Numbered from the stretch's first letter, positions 26,795 to 36,112 are shown. The stretch: 64,000 bases of DNA from Levilactobacillus yonginensis (GCF_964065165.1 NZ_OZ061549.1:310001-374000); one strand, 5' to 3'. Notes: generated by a model from the sequence alone, not told the origin. Program-made: numbers and translations.

Positions 26795-27424
26795 TTAATG
26801 AACGTCGTCGCGGAAAAGCCCAACAACTCGGCCCAAGATGCTAACGTGATTTAAGATAATTGGCGCCATTGTGTCATTTTCGGGTTGTAACCGGAAATGA
26901 TCAGCTTCTTTAAAGAACCGTTTGCAGGTTGCTTCATTATCTTCAGTCATGGCAATGACAATGTCGCCATTGTCGGCTGACTGTTGGCGACGAACAATCA
27001 CTTGATCACCATTTAAAATACCAATGTTGATCATACTTTCGCCACGGATCGTCAACATAAACAACTGATCATCATCATTTTCAAATTCTGGAGGAACTGG
27101 GAAGTAGTCAGTAGCTTCCTGAACAGCCAGAATTGGCTCGCCAGCTGTAACCGTTCCTAGAACGGGAATCTTAGTCTGTTGTTCGTGAACGCCCAGTTCT
27201 TCCAAACCAGCTGCTGTGACTTCCAAAGCCCGGGGTTTCGTCGGATCTTTAGTCAAGAGCCCCTTCTTTTCCAGACGGGCAATGTGACCATGGACCGTAG
27301 AGGTTGAAGAGAGAGCTACGGCTTCACCAATTTCGCGGACGGTTGGTGGATATCCTTTTTCATTGACCCGTTCCCAGATGAAACGAAGAACGGCCATTTG
27401 TTTGCTTTCTGATGCTTTACTCAT
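26795..27424 (-). CDS. lexA: LexA repressor (SOS regulator)
   Basis: 209 residues from ATG 27424, chosen because GAGGTGG lies about 9 bases upstream; an in-frame ATG 24 bases earlier has no such site. N-terminal winged HTH ([16 protein letters not shown]), Ala-Gly self-cleavage site in VTAGEPI near 93, catalytic Ser in RGESMI near 130 and Lys in TCKRFFKE near 168. Represses DNA-damage genes until RecA-driven autocleavage. An SOS operator lies in its own promoter. Confidence 0.97.
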   Translation of the reverse strand: MSKASESKQMAVLRFIWERVNEKGYPPTVREIGEAVALSSTSTVHGHIARLEKKGLLTKDPTKPRALEVTAAGLEELGVHEQQTKIPVLGTVTAGEPILAVQEATDYFPVPPEFENDDDQLFMLTIRGESMINIGILNGDQVIVRRQQSADNGDIVIAMTEDNEATCKRFFKEADHFRLQPENDTMAPIILNHVSILGRVVGLFRDDVH

Positions 27425-27459
27425 CTTTACTGCCACCTCGTTCGTCATTCGATTTATAG

Positions 27460-27508
27460 TTTAGTTAGAGTGTAGCATAGGTAGCGAACATTTTCAAACA
27501 GATGTTCG
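27460..27508 (-). promoter_or_regulatory. lexA promoter with SOS (LexA) operator
   Basis: On the minus strand CGAACATCTGTTTG (27508-27495) matches the Gram-positive LexA box CGAAC-N4-GTTCG with one mismatch and overlaps a -35 box TTGAAA. A 17-base spacer leads to TACACT as -10. A wider inverted repeat (CGAACA...TGTTCG, 27485-27508) surrounds the -35 box, indicating autoregulation. Confidence 0.75.
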
Positions 27509-27518
27509 GTTAAACCAG

Positions 27519-27547
27519 TTGAAATCTGAAAATAACCCTGATATGAT
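27519..27547 (+). promoter_or_regulatory. sigma-A type promoter for the DUF896 gene
   Basis: TTGAAA, 17-base spacer, TATGAT, pointing right. It begins about 10 bases from the LexA box, so LexA may also affect this promoter. Confidence 0.6.
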
Positions 27548-27615
27548 AGGTCATGGCTTGAAAACAAGTGGTACGACCCGCTACAATGGGTCAAGTAAAT
27601 AAAGGAGGTTTGTTC

Positions 27616-27864
27616 ATGGCAGAACCAACGATGGACACCTTATTAGTCCGGATTAATGAACTCGCCCACAAAGCGAAAGGCGAAGGGCTCACGCCTGCTG
27701 AAACGGCAGAACGGGCCAAGTTACGTAAACAGTATCTTAAACTGTTTAGAGCAAGCTTCAAGAGCCAGGTTGAAATGATGCAGGTCTATAACGACCAAGG
27801 CGAAGAAGTGACCCCTGAAAAGGTTCGAGAAGTTCAACGGAAAAAGGGTCTGCGGGACGATTAA
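27616..27864 (+). CDS. DUF896 family protein (YnzC-like)
   Basis: 82 residues, mostly helical: VRINELAHKAKGEGLTPAETAERAKLRKQYL matches the DUF896/YnzC helix-turn-helix hairpin fold. Start ATG 27616 with AAAGGAGG. In Bacillus ynzC lies in the SOS operon yneA-yneB-ynzC divergent from lexA; here it faces lexA directly and yneA and yneB are missing. Confidence 0.9.
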   Translation: MAEPTMDTLLVRINELAHKAKGEGLTPAETAERAKLRKQYLKLFRASFKSQVEMMQVYNDQGEEVTPEKVREVQRKKGLRDD

Positions 27865-27870
27865 TTAGGA

Positions 27871-27903
27871 AAGCGACTCCCAATTAGGGATTCGCTCTTT
27901 TAA
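27871..27903 (+). terminator. terminator after the DUF896 gene
   Basis: AGCGA-TCCC pairs with GGGA-TCGCT (two mismatched positions) and is followed by CTTTT. Confidence 0.65.
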
Positions 27904-27966
27904 TTTGCGTTAAATTTGTGTAAAATTATGTATTGAATGACGTTTCGAAGAAGGAGGGGAATCGAT

Positions 27967-28191
27967 TTGCACACTTGGATATGGATCTTAATCCTCATCG
28001 TGGTCGCTTTGGCCAGTGCTGCCGCAGGTTTCTACGGCGCCCGTAAGTACATGGAAAACTACTTGAAGAAGAATCCACCGATCAACGAAGATCAATTACG
28101 AGCAATGATGTTACAAATGGGACAAAAGCCTTCACAACGTAAGTTACATCAAATGATGAATGCGATGCAGCAAAACGCAAACAAAAAGTAA
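27967..28191 (+). CDS. YneF family (UPF0154) membrane protein
   Basis: 74 residues from TTG 27967, which has GGAGGGG 7 bases upstream; the longer frame from 27937 runs through that ribosome-binding site. One N-terminal transmembrane helix ([20 protein letters not shown]), then [23 protein letters not shown] and [14 protein letters not shown], the conserved UPF0154 signature. Function unknown. The lexA/ynzC/yneF neighbourhood is conserved in Firmicutes. Confidence 0.9.
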   Translation: MHTWIWILILIVVALASAAAGFYGARKYMENYLKKNPPINEDQLRAMMLQMGQKPSQRKLHQMMNAMQQNANKK

Positions 28192-28207
28192 GGGCTGCTT
28201 TACTTCT

Positions 28208-28246
28208 TAGACTCATCACCGTTTCCAGCGGGGTGAGTCTTTTTTG
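28208..28246 (+). terminator. terminator after yneF
   Basis: GACTCA-CACC pairs with GGTG-TGAGTC, followed by six T. Confidence 0.85.
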
Positions 28247-28329
28247 TTGTATTTTATGAAAATATCTGTAAACTATATTAGTCTGTGCTATATTTTAATC
28301 ATATTCTAATTTTTTAAGGAGGGATGTTC

Positions 28330-30090
28330 GTGAGTATTTTTAAGAAACTTGCCTGGTACTTTCGCCTAGAATGGCGTCGTTACCTGATGGGCGTGCTCGG
28401 CTTATTATTAACGGCCATTATTGCAATTGTCCCCCCCAGAATCATCGGGAACATGGTGGACGGCATTCACGGGCAGACCATGACGGGCCGGCTACTCATG
28501 ATCGATTTACTGTGGGTCACGCTCGCAGCACTCGCCCAGTACGGTACCCGGTACATTTGGCGAAATGCCATTTGGGGTGGTGCTGCCCGACTTGAGCAAT
28601 TGCTGCGGGATCGGCTATTCGCCCACTTCATGAAGATGGACCGGGTCTTTTACCAGAAGTATCGGACCGGGGATCTCATGGCGCACGCAACGAACGACTT
28701 GGAGGCTATTCAACGGGTTGCTGGTGGGGGGATTCTGCAGTTTGCGGATGCCATCATCACTGGTGGGACCACGTTGATTGCCATGATGACCTTGATCGAC
28801 TGGCGGCTGACCTTGCTAGCCATTGTTCCATTTCCATTCTTAGCTCTGATTTCGTGGTACCTGGGTCAAAAGATTCATCGGGCCTTTGGTGCTTCGCAAG
28901 CAGCCTTTTCCCGGTTGAACAACAAAGCGCAAGAGAGCATTAGTGGCATCAAGGTCATCAAGGCCTTGGGTCAGGAGGATGCCGACGTGGCTGATTTTGA
29001 CTCTCAGGTTGATCGTACCATTCAGATCAATCGCCGCGTCAATCGACTAGATTCACTATTTGATCCTGCCATTACGCTGGTGATTTCATTGTCCTACGTG
29101 GCAACTATTGTTTTGGGCGGTCTCTTCGTGAACCATCAAATCATTACGATTGGGAACCTGGTCTCGTTTATCAGTTATCTAGCCATGATGGTTTGGCCGA
29201 TGTTTGCCGTGGGGATGTTGTTCAATACGATGGAACGGGGAAACGCCAGTTATGACCGAGTCATGGAGCTGTTGGACCAGCAGACGCACATCATCGATAA
29301 ATCTAATGGGATACAGCAACGACCTACGGGGGCTCTCAGTTATCATGTAAATCGGTTTGACTACCCCGATGACGCTGGGGCCAGCTTGAAACAGATTGAC
29401 TTCGAGCTGCCAGCTGGCCATACTTTAGGAATTGTTGGTCGGGTTGGTGCTGGGAAGTCAACGATTATGAAATTGATTCTGCGGGAGTTTGATACTTACG
29501 CTGGTGAAATTGACTTTGGCGGGCATCCCATTAAAGACTATGCGCTGGATAGTTATTTGCCAGCTATCGGGTACGTGCCCCAAGAAAGCTTCCTATTCTC
29601 TTCGAATATTTTCGAAAATATTCGTTTTGCTCAGCCGGATGCCACTCAGGCACAGGTGGAGGACGCGGCGGCGAAAAGTGATTTGGCTGGCCAGATCAGT
29701 AAACTACCCGCTGGCTACGATACTGAGGTCGGTGAAGAGGGAATCTCACTGTCCGGCGGTCAACGGCAACGGTTAGCCATCGCCCGGGCGTTATTGATCA
29801 ATCCCGAGTTACTGATTTTGGACGACGCATTGTCGGCCGTCGATGCTGAAACGGAAGCCGAGATTTTGGCCAACTTAAAGGCGGAACGGGCCAACAAGAC
29901 GACCATTATTTCAGCCCACCGGCTGAGTTCCGTCATGAACGCCGATGAAATCTTGGTCTTAGACCACGGTGCCGTCGTTGAACGGGGAACTCACGCTGAG
30001 TTGATGGCGACCCATGGTTGGTATCAACGGATGTTTGTGCAACAACAATTAGAGACGCAAGTGAAGGGAGGCGTTAGCGATGGCAGATAA
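28330..30090 (+). CDS. ABC exporter half-transporter, degenerate-site subunit
   Basis: 586 residues: six-helix transmembrane domain (1-315) fused to an ATPase domain. Walker A GRVGAGKST near 377, Q-loop QESFLF, signature LSGGQRQR near 476, and H-loop AHRLS. Walker B reads LLILDDAL, with Asp where the catalytic Glu should be. This is the mark of the degenerate site of heterodimeric exporters such as BmrC/LmrC. Start GTG 28330, since AAGGAGG ends only one base before the ATG at 28324. Overlaps its partner gene by 11 bases. Confidence 0.92.
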   Translation: MSIFKKLAWYFRLEWRRYLMGVLGLLLTAIIAIVPPRIIGNMVDGIHGQTMTGRLLMIDLLWVTLAALAQYGTRYIWRNAIWGGAARLEQLLRDRLFAHFMKMDRVFYQKYRTGDLMAHATNDLEAIQRVAGGGILQFADAIITGGTTLIAMMTLIDWRLTLLAIVPFPFLALISWYLGQKIHRAFGASQAAFSRLNNKAQESISGIKVIKALGQEDADVADFDSQVDRTIQINRRVNRLDSLFDPAITLVISLSYVATIVLGGLFVNHQIITIGNLVSFISYLAMMVWPMFAVGMLFNTMERGNASYDRVMELLDQQTHIIDKSNGIQQRPTGALSYHVNRFDYPDDAGASLKQIDFELPAGHTLGIVGRVGAGKSTIMKLILREFDTYAGEIDFGGHPIKDYALDSYLPAIGYVPQESFLFSSNIFENIRFAQPDATQAQVEDAAAKSDLAGQISKLPAGYDTEVGEEGISLSGGQRQRLAIARALLINPELLILDDALSAVDAETEAEILANLKAERANKTTIISAHRLSSVMNADEILVLDHGAVVERGTHAELMATHGWYQRMFVQQQLETQVKGGVSDGR

Positions 30091-31873
30091 TCAACATCAA
30101 TCCGCGTGGGCGCACAGCATGTCCACCAAAGAGCAATTGACGGTCATTAAACGATTATTCAGGTTTGCTGCACCATACAAGTGGTTCTTCATCGGTTCAG
30201 TTGTCTTGTCAGCAGTGATCAGTGCCATTAACGTCTTTCTGCCATGGCTCCTTCAAGTCTACATGGACCGGTACCTCCGGACGGATAATGCCACAGTGGT
30301 TATCATGTGGATGTTTGCTGGTCTTTACCTGATGGGAATGATTTTTAAAGCACTCTTTCAATTCTGGCAAAATTACACCAGTACGATGGGCGCCGAGTAC
30401 ATGTTAGAAAATGTCCGGCGGAAGTTGTTCAAGGATCTTCATGGCAAGGGAATGCGCTACTTTGATCAAACACCGGGTGGCTCAATTCTGTCGCGGCTAA
30501 TGAATGATACCATGACTTTCTCTAATTTCTGGGCACTGTTTAATACGCTTGTGCTGGCGTTGTTTGCGGTGATTTCCTCCTTCATCGCGATGTACGCCAC
30601 GGACGTGAAGGTGGCCCTGTGGACGCTGATACTGGTTCCGTTCCTGGCGCTAACAATTTGGTACTACCAACGGTTCAGTTCAAAGGTTTACCGGCGTATG
30701 CGGGAGCGGTTGAGTGAACTAAACACCAAGTTGGCAGAAGCCATCACCGGAATCAGCGTCATTCAAGAGTTTCGCCAGGAGAAACGGACGGCTGGTAACT
30801 TTAAAAAGACTAACCAGGCCTACTACGGTACGCGACGTGACATGATTCGGACCAACTCGTTACTGTTGAGTCCCATCATTAATTTATTTTATGCACTGGG
30901 AACGGTAATTGTCCTGGGGATGTTCGGAATTCGGGGATTACACGAAGTTGTCGCTGCCGGGGTAATTTACGCATTTATTACTTATCTGAATAACTTTTAC
31001 AGTCCTATGAGCAATATGATGGATAATCTGAGTGATTTTCAAAATGGGATGGTCGCTGGTTCTCGAGTCTTAAGGATCTTAGACGACCAAACCCTTGCGC
31101 CACAACAACACCCTGTGGTGGGTGCTAAGATCACCAAGGGTAAGGTAGAATTTCGTCACGTGACCTTTGCCTATGACCAGGAACACCCAGTCCTTCGTGA
31201 CGTCTCTTTCGTGGCGGAACCCGGCCAAACGGTGGCGCTTGTTGGGCAAACGGGTTCCGGGAAAACTTCTACTATTAACGTCCTAATGCGGTTCTATGAA
31301 TTTCAGGCCGGTGAAGTCTTAATTGATGACCGGGATATTCGCAACTATCCTGCTGAAGAATTACGGTCAAAATTGGGACTGGTTCTACAGGAACCACAAC
31401 TCTTTTACGGGGACATTCAGACTAACATCCGAATGTTTAATCCAAATATTTCGGATGAACAGGTTGAACGTGCAGCACAGTTTGTCCAAGCAGATGACTT
31501 CATTGATCAGCTACCGAAAGGCTATGAAACGCCCGTTTTGGAACGGGGGACGGAGTATTCTGCGGGTCAACGGCAATTAATTACCTTTGCCCGGACGGTG
31601 GTCACTGATCCTAAGATTTTAATTCTGGATGAAGCCACCGCCAATGTCGATACCGAAACTGAAACAATGATTCAAAATGGGTTAGACCGGATTCAAGAAA
31701 ATCGAACGACCATTGCAATTGCCCACCGACTATCCACGATTCAGAACGCTGATTTGATTTTGGTTCTGAACCAAGGAAAAATTGTTGAACGGGGCAATAA
31801 CGATGAGCTGATGGCGAAGCACGGTTACTACTATGATATGATTCAATTACAGAATTCGGCGCACGTTGACTAA
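30080..31873 (+). CDS. ABC exporter half-transporter, consensus-site subunit
   Basis: 597 residues, same architecture as its neighbour. Walker A GQTGSGKTST near 392, Walker B LILDEATANVD with the catalytic Glu, and H-loop AHRLST. The signature is altered to YSAGQRQ in place of LSGGQ, as expected for the subunit that completes the degenerate site with its partner. Together they form one heterodimeric exporter for drugs or lipophilic compounds (BmrCD/LmrCD-like). The 11-base overlap indicates coupled translation. Confidence 0.92.
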   Translation: MADNQHQSAWAHSMSTKEQLTVIKRLFRFAAPYKWFFIGSVVLSAVISAINVFLPWLLQVYMDRYLRTDNATVVIMWMFAGLYLMGMIFKALFQFWQNYTSTMGAEYMLENVRRKLFKDLHGKGMRYFDQTPGGSILSRLMNDTMTFSNFWALFNTLVLALFAVISSFIAMYATDVKVALWTLILVPFLALTIWYYQRFSSKVYRRMRERLSELNTKLAEAITGISVIQEFRQEKRTAGNFKKTNQAYYGTRRDMIRTNSLLLSPIINLFYALGTVIVLGMFGIRGLHEVVAAGVIYAFITYLNNFYSPMSNMMDNLSDFQNGMVAGSRVLRILDDQTLAPQQHPVVGAKITKGKVEFRHVTFAYDQEHPVLRDVSFVAEPGQTVALVGQTGSGKTSTINVLMRFYEFQAGEVLIDDRDIRNYPAEELRSKLGLVLQEPQLFYGDIQTNIRMFNPNISDEQVERAAQFVQADDFIDQLPKGYETPVLERGTEYSAGQRQLITFARTVVTDPKILILDEATANVDTETETMIQNGLDRIQENRTTIAIAHRLSTIQNADLILVLNQGKIVERGNNDELMAKHGYYYDMIQLQNSAHVD

Positions 31874-32012
31874 CGTCTAGTGGTAAATCGCATGGCAAAC
31901 TCTGGAACGTCACTCATTGTGTAACCATGAATACCAGTGCCTGGCTACGGGTGGGCTTCATGCATGATTTATTTGCAAAGGGGCACATTTTAACCAGTTA
32001 AGGTTGAAACTG

Positions 32013-32057
32013 CAAAAAAACCGCGACACTTTCCAATTGGAAGTTGTCGCGGTTTTT
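32013..32057. terminator. bidirectional terminator between exporter operon and plsC
   Basis: AAACCGCGACACTT...AAGTTGTCGCGGTTT forms a stem of 17 pairs (one mismatch or wobble) with a 5-base loop and T/A runs on both sides. Confidence 0.88.
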
Positions 32058-32063
32058 AAATAT

Positions 32064-32717
32064 CTACTGTTTTGGGTGTTCTTGTTCAGACTTTTTCTCA
32101 CCAGTCACATCGACATAGTGGAAGTTAGGATCGATTTGCTGGTCGAGCTGGTTAAAGGCATCTTGCATCTGCCGTTCGACTGACGCCTGACCCTCATCGT
32201 CCAGCTTGAGCTTACGATCAATCGTAATGGGGTCACCGAATGCGACCGTAACTCGTTTTCTGGAGAACAATCGCTTAAAGGTCAATGGTCCTTGATAAAC
32301 GGCTGGAACTAGAGGGACCTTGGCCATCTTAGCGATTACCGCGGCCCCAGCTTTGAGCTCCTGTGAATGCCGGGAGCCGGAAGGGAAGATAATCAGCGAT
32401 ATGTCCCCTTGGCGGAGCATACGGACTGGTGTTTTAATGGCTGAAGGACCCGGATGTTCACGATTTACCGGAAAACCATTGACATGGTGGAGCACCCATC
32501 GGAAAATGGAACTTTGAAAGAGTTCTTCCTTTGCCATGAAACCGAACTTACGGGGACTAGCCGCCAACGCAAAGTAGACGGGATCAAACCAAGTTCGGTG
32601 GGGCCCCACCAAGATGTAGGGACCTTCTGGTAATTTTTCGCGGTTGAGGTATTTGGCCTTACCGTTCACAATGAACAGAATAACGCGAATAACGTTCCGC
32701 AGAAATGAATAAAACAT
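32064..32717 (-). CDS. 1-acyl-sn-glycerol-3-phosphate acyltransferase (PlsC family)
   Basis: 217 residues. Makes phosphatidic acid from lysophosphatidic acid at the membrane, upstream of CdsA. N-terminal amphipathic/hydrophobic helix, then GPHRTWFDPVYFA (HX4D motif) near 45, and FPSGSRHS in the position of the EGTRS block, where Glu is replaced by Ser. ATG 32717 is preceded by AGAGGAG; the upstream in-frame extension is not used. Confidence 0.9.
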   Translation of the reverse strand: MFYSFLRNVIRVILFIVNGKAKYLNREKLPEGPYILVGPHRTWFDPVYFALAASPRKFGFMAKEELFQSSIFRWVLHHVNGFPVNREHPGPSAIKTPVRMLRQGDISLIIFPSGSRHSQELKAGAAVIAKMAKVPLVPAVYQGPLTFKRLFSRKRVTVAFGDPITIDRKLKLDDEGQASVERQMQDAFNQLDQQIDPNFHYVDVTGEKKSEQEHPKQ

Positions 32718-32818
32718 GTGTCTTGCTCCTCTCACAGTGACTCTATTGCATCTAGTATGCAAAAAAATGGCCTGGGTTGCAAGCAATCTCTGTAAAAATT
32801 GAAAGAAGGTAGCGTTCC

Positions 32819-33574
32819 GTGTCCACCCCTGAATTACGAGCTGGTGAACGAATTGACCAGCTATATAGTCAAGATATCCAAATTATTCAAAGTCCTGAAG
32901 TGTTTGCTTTTTCTCTCGATGCCGTTTTGTTGGCAGACTTCGCCAAGCTTCCGGTACGGGCTGATAGTCAGACCGTTGACTTGTGTGCTGGGAACGGGGC
33001 TGTTGGTTTATTTATGAGCCATCAGACCCGGGGCCAGATTGCCGAGGTGGAAATTCAGCCGCGGCTAGCTGACATGGCTCGACGGAGCATTGCCTTAAAC
33101 CGGTTAGCCCAACAGATGACTGTCTATGAAGGCGATTTAGCCGAAGTTAACCAGTGGCTTCCCAAAGATTCGGTCGATGTTGTGACCTGTAATCCGCCTT
33201 ACTTTGAGAATTTACCGGATAGTCAGAAGAATCCCAACCAATATTTGGCCATTGCCCGGCATGAGATTACGACTGATCTTGCGACCATTGTAAAGACGGC
33301 CAGCGGACTACTTAAGATGAATGGCAAAGCTTATTTTGTTCATCGGCCGGACCGGTTACTGCAATTATTGCAATTGATGAGTGCTAATCGGCTGGCACCC
33401 AAGCGAATTCGACTCGTTCATCCCAAACCTGGCAAGGAGGCCAATATGGTCCTAGTCGAGGCTATCAAGGATGGCAATCCTGGTGGTGTCCGGTTCCCAG
33501 CACCCATTACGGTTTACGATGCTCGGGGCCAATATACGCCGGAAGTGGGGGCGCTGCTGTATGGTAACCAATAA
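32819..33574 (+). CDS. tRNA1(Val) A37 N6-methyltransferase-like protein (TrmN6/YabB)
   Basis: 251-residue SAM-dependent methyltransferase: [11 protein letters not shown] (motif I, near 56-66) and CNPPYFE near 124, the NPPY motif of N6-adenine methylases. [21 protein letters not shown] matches the YabB group. Start GTG 32819 with GAAAGAAGG upstream. Overlaps the yazA-like gene by 14 bases, the same order as yabB-yazA in Bacillus. Confidence 0.92.
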   Translation: MSTPELRAGERIDQLYSQDIQIIQSPEVFAFSLDAVLLADFAKLPVRADSQTVDLCAGNGAVGLFMSHQTRGQIAEVEIQPRLADMARRSIALNRLAQQMTVYEGDLAEVNQWLPKDSVDVVTCNPPYFENLPDSQKNPNQYLAIARHEITTDLATIVKTASGLLKMNGKAYFVHRPDRLLQLLQLMSANRLAPKRIRLVHPKPGKEANMVLVEAIKDGNPGGVRFPAPITVYDARGQYTPEVGALLYGNQ

Positions 33575-33830
33575 GGCGTATTACTTTTATGTTCTGCTCT
33601 GTGAGGACAACTCACTCTATGGCGGTTTTACCACAGATGTGGCCAAACGGTTTGCCATGCACGTTGCAGGTAAGGGGGCGAAGTATACCCGCGTTCATCA
33701 CCCCTTAAAGGTGCTTTACAGTGAACAATTTACGACCAAACACGATGCCTTACACGCCGAGTGGGCTTTCAAGCATCAAAGTCGACAAAAGAAGCTGGCT
33801 TACTTAGCCGCTCATGGCGTGAGCGTTTGA
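33561..33830 (+). CDS. GIY-YIG nuclease domain protein (YazA/UPF0213)
   Basis: 89 residues; [21 protein letters not shown] is a GIY-YIG type nuclease core (YVL and LYGG as the paired motifs), with conserved Arg and Glu downstream (HAEWAFK). Physiological substrate unknown. ATG 33561 lies inside the trmN6-like gene, so translation is coupled. Confidence 0.93.
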   Translation: MVTNKAYYFYVLLCEDNSLYGGFTTDVAKRFAMHVAGKGAKYTRVHHPLKVLYSEQFTTKHDALHAEWAFKHQSRQKKLAYLAAHGVSV

Positions 33831-33916
33831 CTAGGCAATTATTTAGCCACCATGGTATGCTAAGCGGGTGCAACAGAGAAGGGTCCTAGACTCAGCTATC
33901 TAAGGAGGAACTTACT

Positions 33917-34912
33917 GTGAAAATTATTGCTTATGGCATCCGTGACGACGAACGACCTTACTTGGACGAATGGTCCGAAGAACAGGGCATTACGGTCAAG
34001 GCAGTCGGGGATTTATTGGACGAAACGACTGTTGGTCTTGCTAAGGGCTATGACGGGGCAGTGGTTTATCAGCAAAAGCCGTACACTGCGGCAGTCCTGG
34101 ATCAATTAGCTGCTAATGGCGTTACCAACTTATCTCTGCGTAACGTGGGGGTCGATAACGTTGACGCTGATGCGGTGAAACGTAATGGCTTCAAGGTTAC
34201 CAACGTTCCTGCGTACTCACCAGCAGCTATTGCGGAATTGACGGTGACCCAGTTGATGCGCTTGTTACGGCGGACACCAACTTTTGACCGCAAGCAGGCA
34301 CAAGGTGACTTGACTTGGGCACCGGATATTGCTGATGAGTTGAATACCATGACGGTTGGTATCGTGGCTACTGGTCGTATCGGCCGGGCCGCCATGCAAA
34401 TCTATCGGGGGTTTGGTGCCAAAGTGATTGCGTACGACGTCTTCCACAACCCTGAGTTAGAAAAGCAGGGGATTTACGTGGATACACTGGATGATCTGTA
34501 CGCCCGAGCCGATGTGATTTCACTTCACGCACCCGCTACCAAAGAAAATGATCGAATGTTAAACGATGAAGCCTTCAGTAAGATGAAGGATGGTGTCTGG
34601 ATCTTGAATCCTGCGCGTGGAGCGTTGATCGATACGGATGCGTTGATTCGAGCGTTAGACAGTGGCAAGGTGGCAGGGGCTGCTTTGGACGTTTACGAGG
34701 ATGAAGTTGGTATTTTTAACACCGATTTTGGTAGTTTTGATGCGATTCCTGATGAACGGCTGAAGAACCTGTTGAAACGGGAAAATGTACTGGTAACGCC
34801 ACACGTGGCGTTCTACACCCGCACCGCGGTCAAGAACATGGTGCAATTTGCTTTGAATAATAACAAACAGCTGATTGAAACGGGTCAGGCTGAGAATGAA
34901 GTGGCGTTTTAA
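33917..34912 (+). CDS. D-lactate dehydrogenase (D-2-hydroxyacid dehydrogenase)
   Basis: 331 residues, normal for D-LDH. Reduces pyruvate to D-lactate with NADH. Rossmann motif VGIVATGRIG near 148 (VATGRIG in place of the usual GxGxIG), active-site Arg in NPARGALID near 235, Glu in YEDEVGIF near 264 and His in TPHVAFYT near 296. GTG start 33917 with AAGGAGG. Substrate range is not fixed by sequence, but HicDH-type seems less likely. Confidence 0.92.
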   Translation: MKIIAYGIRDDERPYLDEWSEEQGITVKAVGDLLDETTVGLAKGYDGAVVYQQKPYTAAVLDQLAANGVTNLSLRNVGVDNVDADAVKRNGFKVTNVPAYSPAAIAELTVTQLMRLLRRTPTFDRKQAQGDLTWAPDIADELNTMTVGIVATGRIGRAAMQIYRGFGAKVIAYDVFHNPELEKQGIYVDTLDDLYARADVISLHAPATKENDRMLNDEAFSKMKDGVWILNPARGALIDTDALIRALDSGKVAGAALDVYEDEVGIFNTDFGSFDAIPDERLKNLLKRENVLVTPHVAFYTRTAVKNMVQFALNNNKQLIETGQAENEVAF

Positions 34913-34983
34913 GGTGTCGCAAATTTGCTGGTAGCTTTTTTGCCTTGCTCGCCGCCATCAATGGTAATTAGAGTTGAGCAGCA

Positions 34984-35015
34984 GAAACAGGCCTGAGAAC
35001 TTTCTCAGGCCTGTT
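34984..35015 (+). terminator. terminator-like hairpin after ldhD
   Basis: AACAGGCCTGAGAA and TTCTCAGGCCTGTT pair perfectly around a 3-base loop. Only a short T run follows. Confidence 0.7.
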
Positions 35016-35045
35016 TGAGTTAGCCAAATGGTGTGCAATTTAAGC

Positions 35046-35186
35046 GGAGGTGGCCAGAGACGGGGCTGGCCGTGAAAATATCGTCAGCTGGCGTACTTTG
35101 TTAGCTGGCGATATGGGTAGACAGGTGGGCTTCGTGGCTTCAAAGCGAGGAAGCGTCCCCACGGCAGGCCCCGGCCCTGGGCGCCG
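35046..35186 (+). repeat. structured intergenic element, copy A
   Basis: About 140 bases of GC-rich non-coding DNA. Ends GGGGCTGGCCGTG (35062-35074) and CACGGCAGGCCCC (35160-35172) form a closing stem. An internal hairpin ATATCGTCAGCT/AGCTGGCGATAT occupies 35078-35114. The core GGCTTCAAAGCGAG (35136-35149), preceded by GTAGAC and GGTGG, is shared with copies at 49.5 and 50.1 kb. Confidence 0.6.
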
Positions 35187-35220
35187 CAGCGCGATCATGT
35201 TAGTTCATTTGATAGCAGAC

Positions 35221-35259
35221 AACAAAAAACGACCTTCTCAATAAATTGAGAAAGTCGCA
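35221..35259 (-). terminator. terminator after the HAD hydrolase gene
   Basis: Minus-strand GCGACTTTCTCAA-TTTA-TTGAGAAGGTCG stem followed by six T. Confidence 0.85.
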
Positions 35260-35272
35260 TTGATTAAGTTTC

Positions 35273-35992
35273 CTAAAATTCAGGAACGGCACTCAATGCC
35301 AGTAATAAATCTTGTAACTCTAAGGCGTTGCCAACCGTTTGGTCAGGAATCCACTCACCATCTGGAATTTCCAGGTTACGGTGATTAAACCAAAAGGCAT
35401 GCCAACCAGCCTTTTTGGCGGCTTTGACGTCCATACTGTAACAATCACCGACGTAAGCCACTTCGCTAGCCCGCAGGCCTAAACGTCGGTTCATCATGGT
35501 AAAAATTTGCGGATCGGGTTTTTCCACGCCAGCATCCTCTGAAGTGAGGATGGCTTCACGATCAATCCAGCGATGCATTTGCAACCGCATCACTTTTGCC
35601 AATTGGTGTTGCGTTTTACCATTGGTAATAATGCCCAGTTGGAATTGGGAGTGGAGGCGGTCAAGGGCCGTCTTTAGTCCGGGGAAGAGTTCAATATGAT
35701 TCAGGCCATGGGTGTAAGCTTGCTCAAAATCTAACGCTTGGGCCGTCGTTACACCTGGTAAGTTTTGTTGCTGAAGCGCAATATTTAACCGGTTAACGGC
35801 CATTTCCTCACGCGACCAGCGACCGCTGGCAACCTCAGCATAGGCTTGCATGCTTTGCTGCCGATAGGACTGAAAAATTGGGTCTAGATCATAGTCAGCT
35901 GGTAACTGTAACTGTGTCCGTAAAGCCGCTACAAACGGGGCTTTTTGGTCATAGAGCGTGTCATCGACATCGAAGACGACCGCTTTTATCAT
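35273..35992 (-). CDS. HAD-superfamily hydrolase (YjjG-like)
   Basis: 239 residues. Motif I VVFDVDDTLYDQ near residues 5-16 holds the nucleophilic Asp; motif II IITNGK; Lys in GVEKPDPQIF; motif IV YVGDCYSMDVKAAKKAG. Helical cap type C1, as in 5'-nucleotidase YjjG and related housekeeping phosphatases. Substrate not determinable. GAGGAAC precedes the ATG. Confidence 0.9.
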   Translation of the reverse strand: MIKAVVFDVDDTLYDQKAPFVAALRTQLQLPADYDLDPIFQSYRQQSMQAYAEVASGRWSREEMAVNRLNIALQQQNLPGVTTAQALDFEQAYTHGLNHIELFPGLKTALDRLHSQFQLGIITNGKTQHQLAKVMRLQMHRWIDREAILTSEDAGVEKPDPQIFTMMNRRLGLRASEVAYVGDCYSMDVKAAKKAGWHAFWFNHRNLEIPDGEWIPDQTVGNALELQDLLLALSAVPEF

Positions 35993-36077
35993 GTTCGTTC
36001 CTCCTCATGTAAGTCCTAAGCAGTTTACCACAACTAGCATTTTTTTCCAATTTAATGCAAAACTTTCACGTTTTTCC

Positions 36078-36106
36078 TTGTGTTAGGGCCTGCGATTTTG
36101 TATAAT
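36078..36106 (+). promoter_or_regulatory. rpsB promoter
   Basis: TTGTGT, 17-base spacer, TATAAT. It gives an untranslated leader of about 115 bases before rpsB. Confidence 0.8.
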
Positions 36107-36112
36107 AACTTT

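Noticed and set aside
35050..35244. 64-codon reading frame on the plus strand
   Set aside because: It runs through the paired arms and core of structured element copy A, has no ribosome-binding site, and ends in a terminator. The GC-rich composition comes from the RNA-like element.
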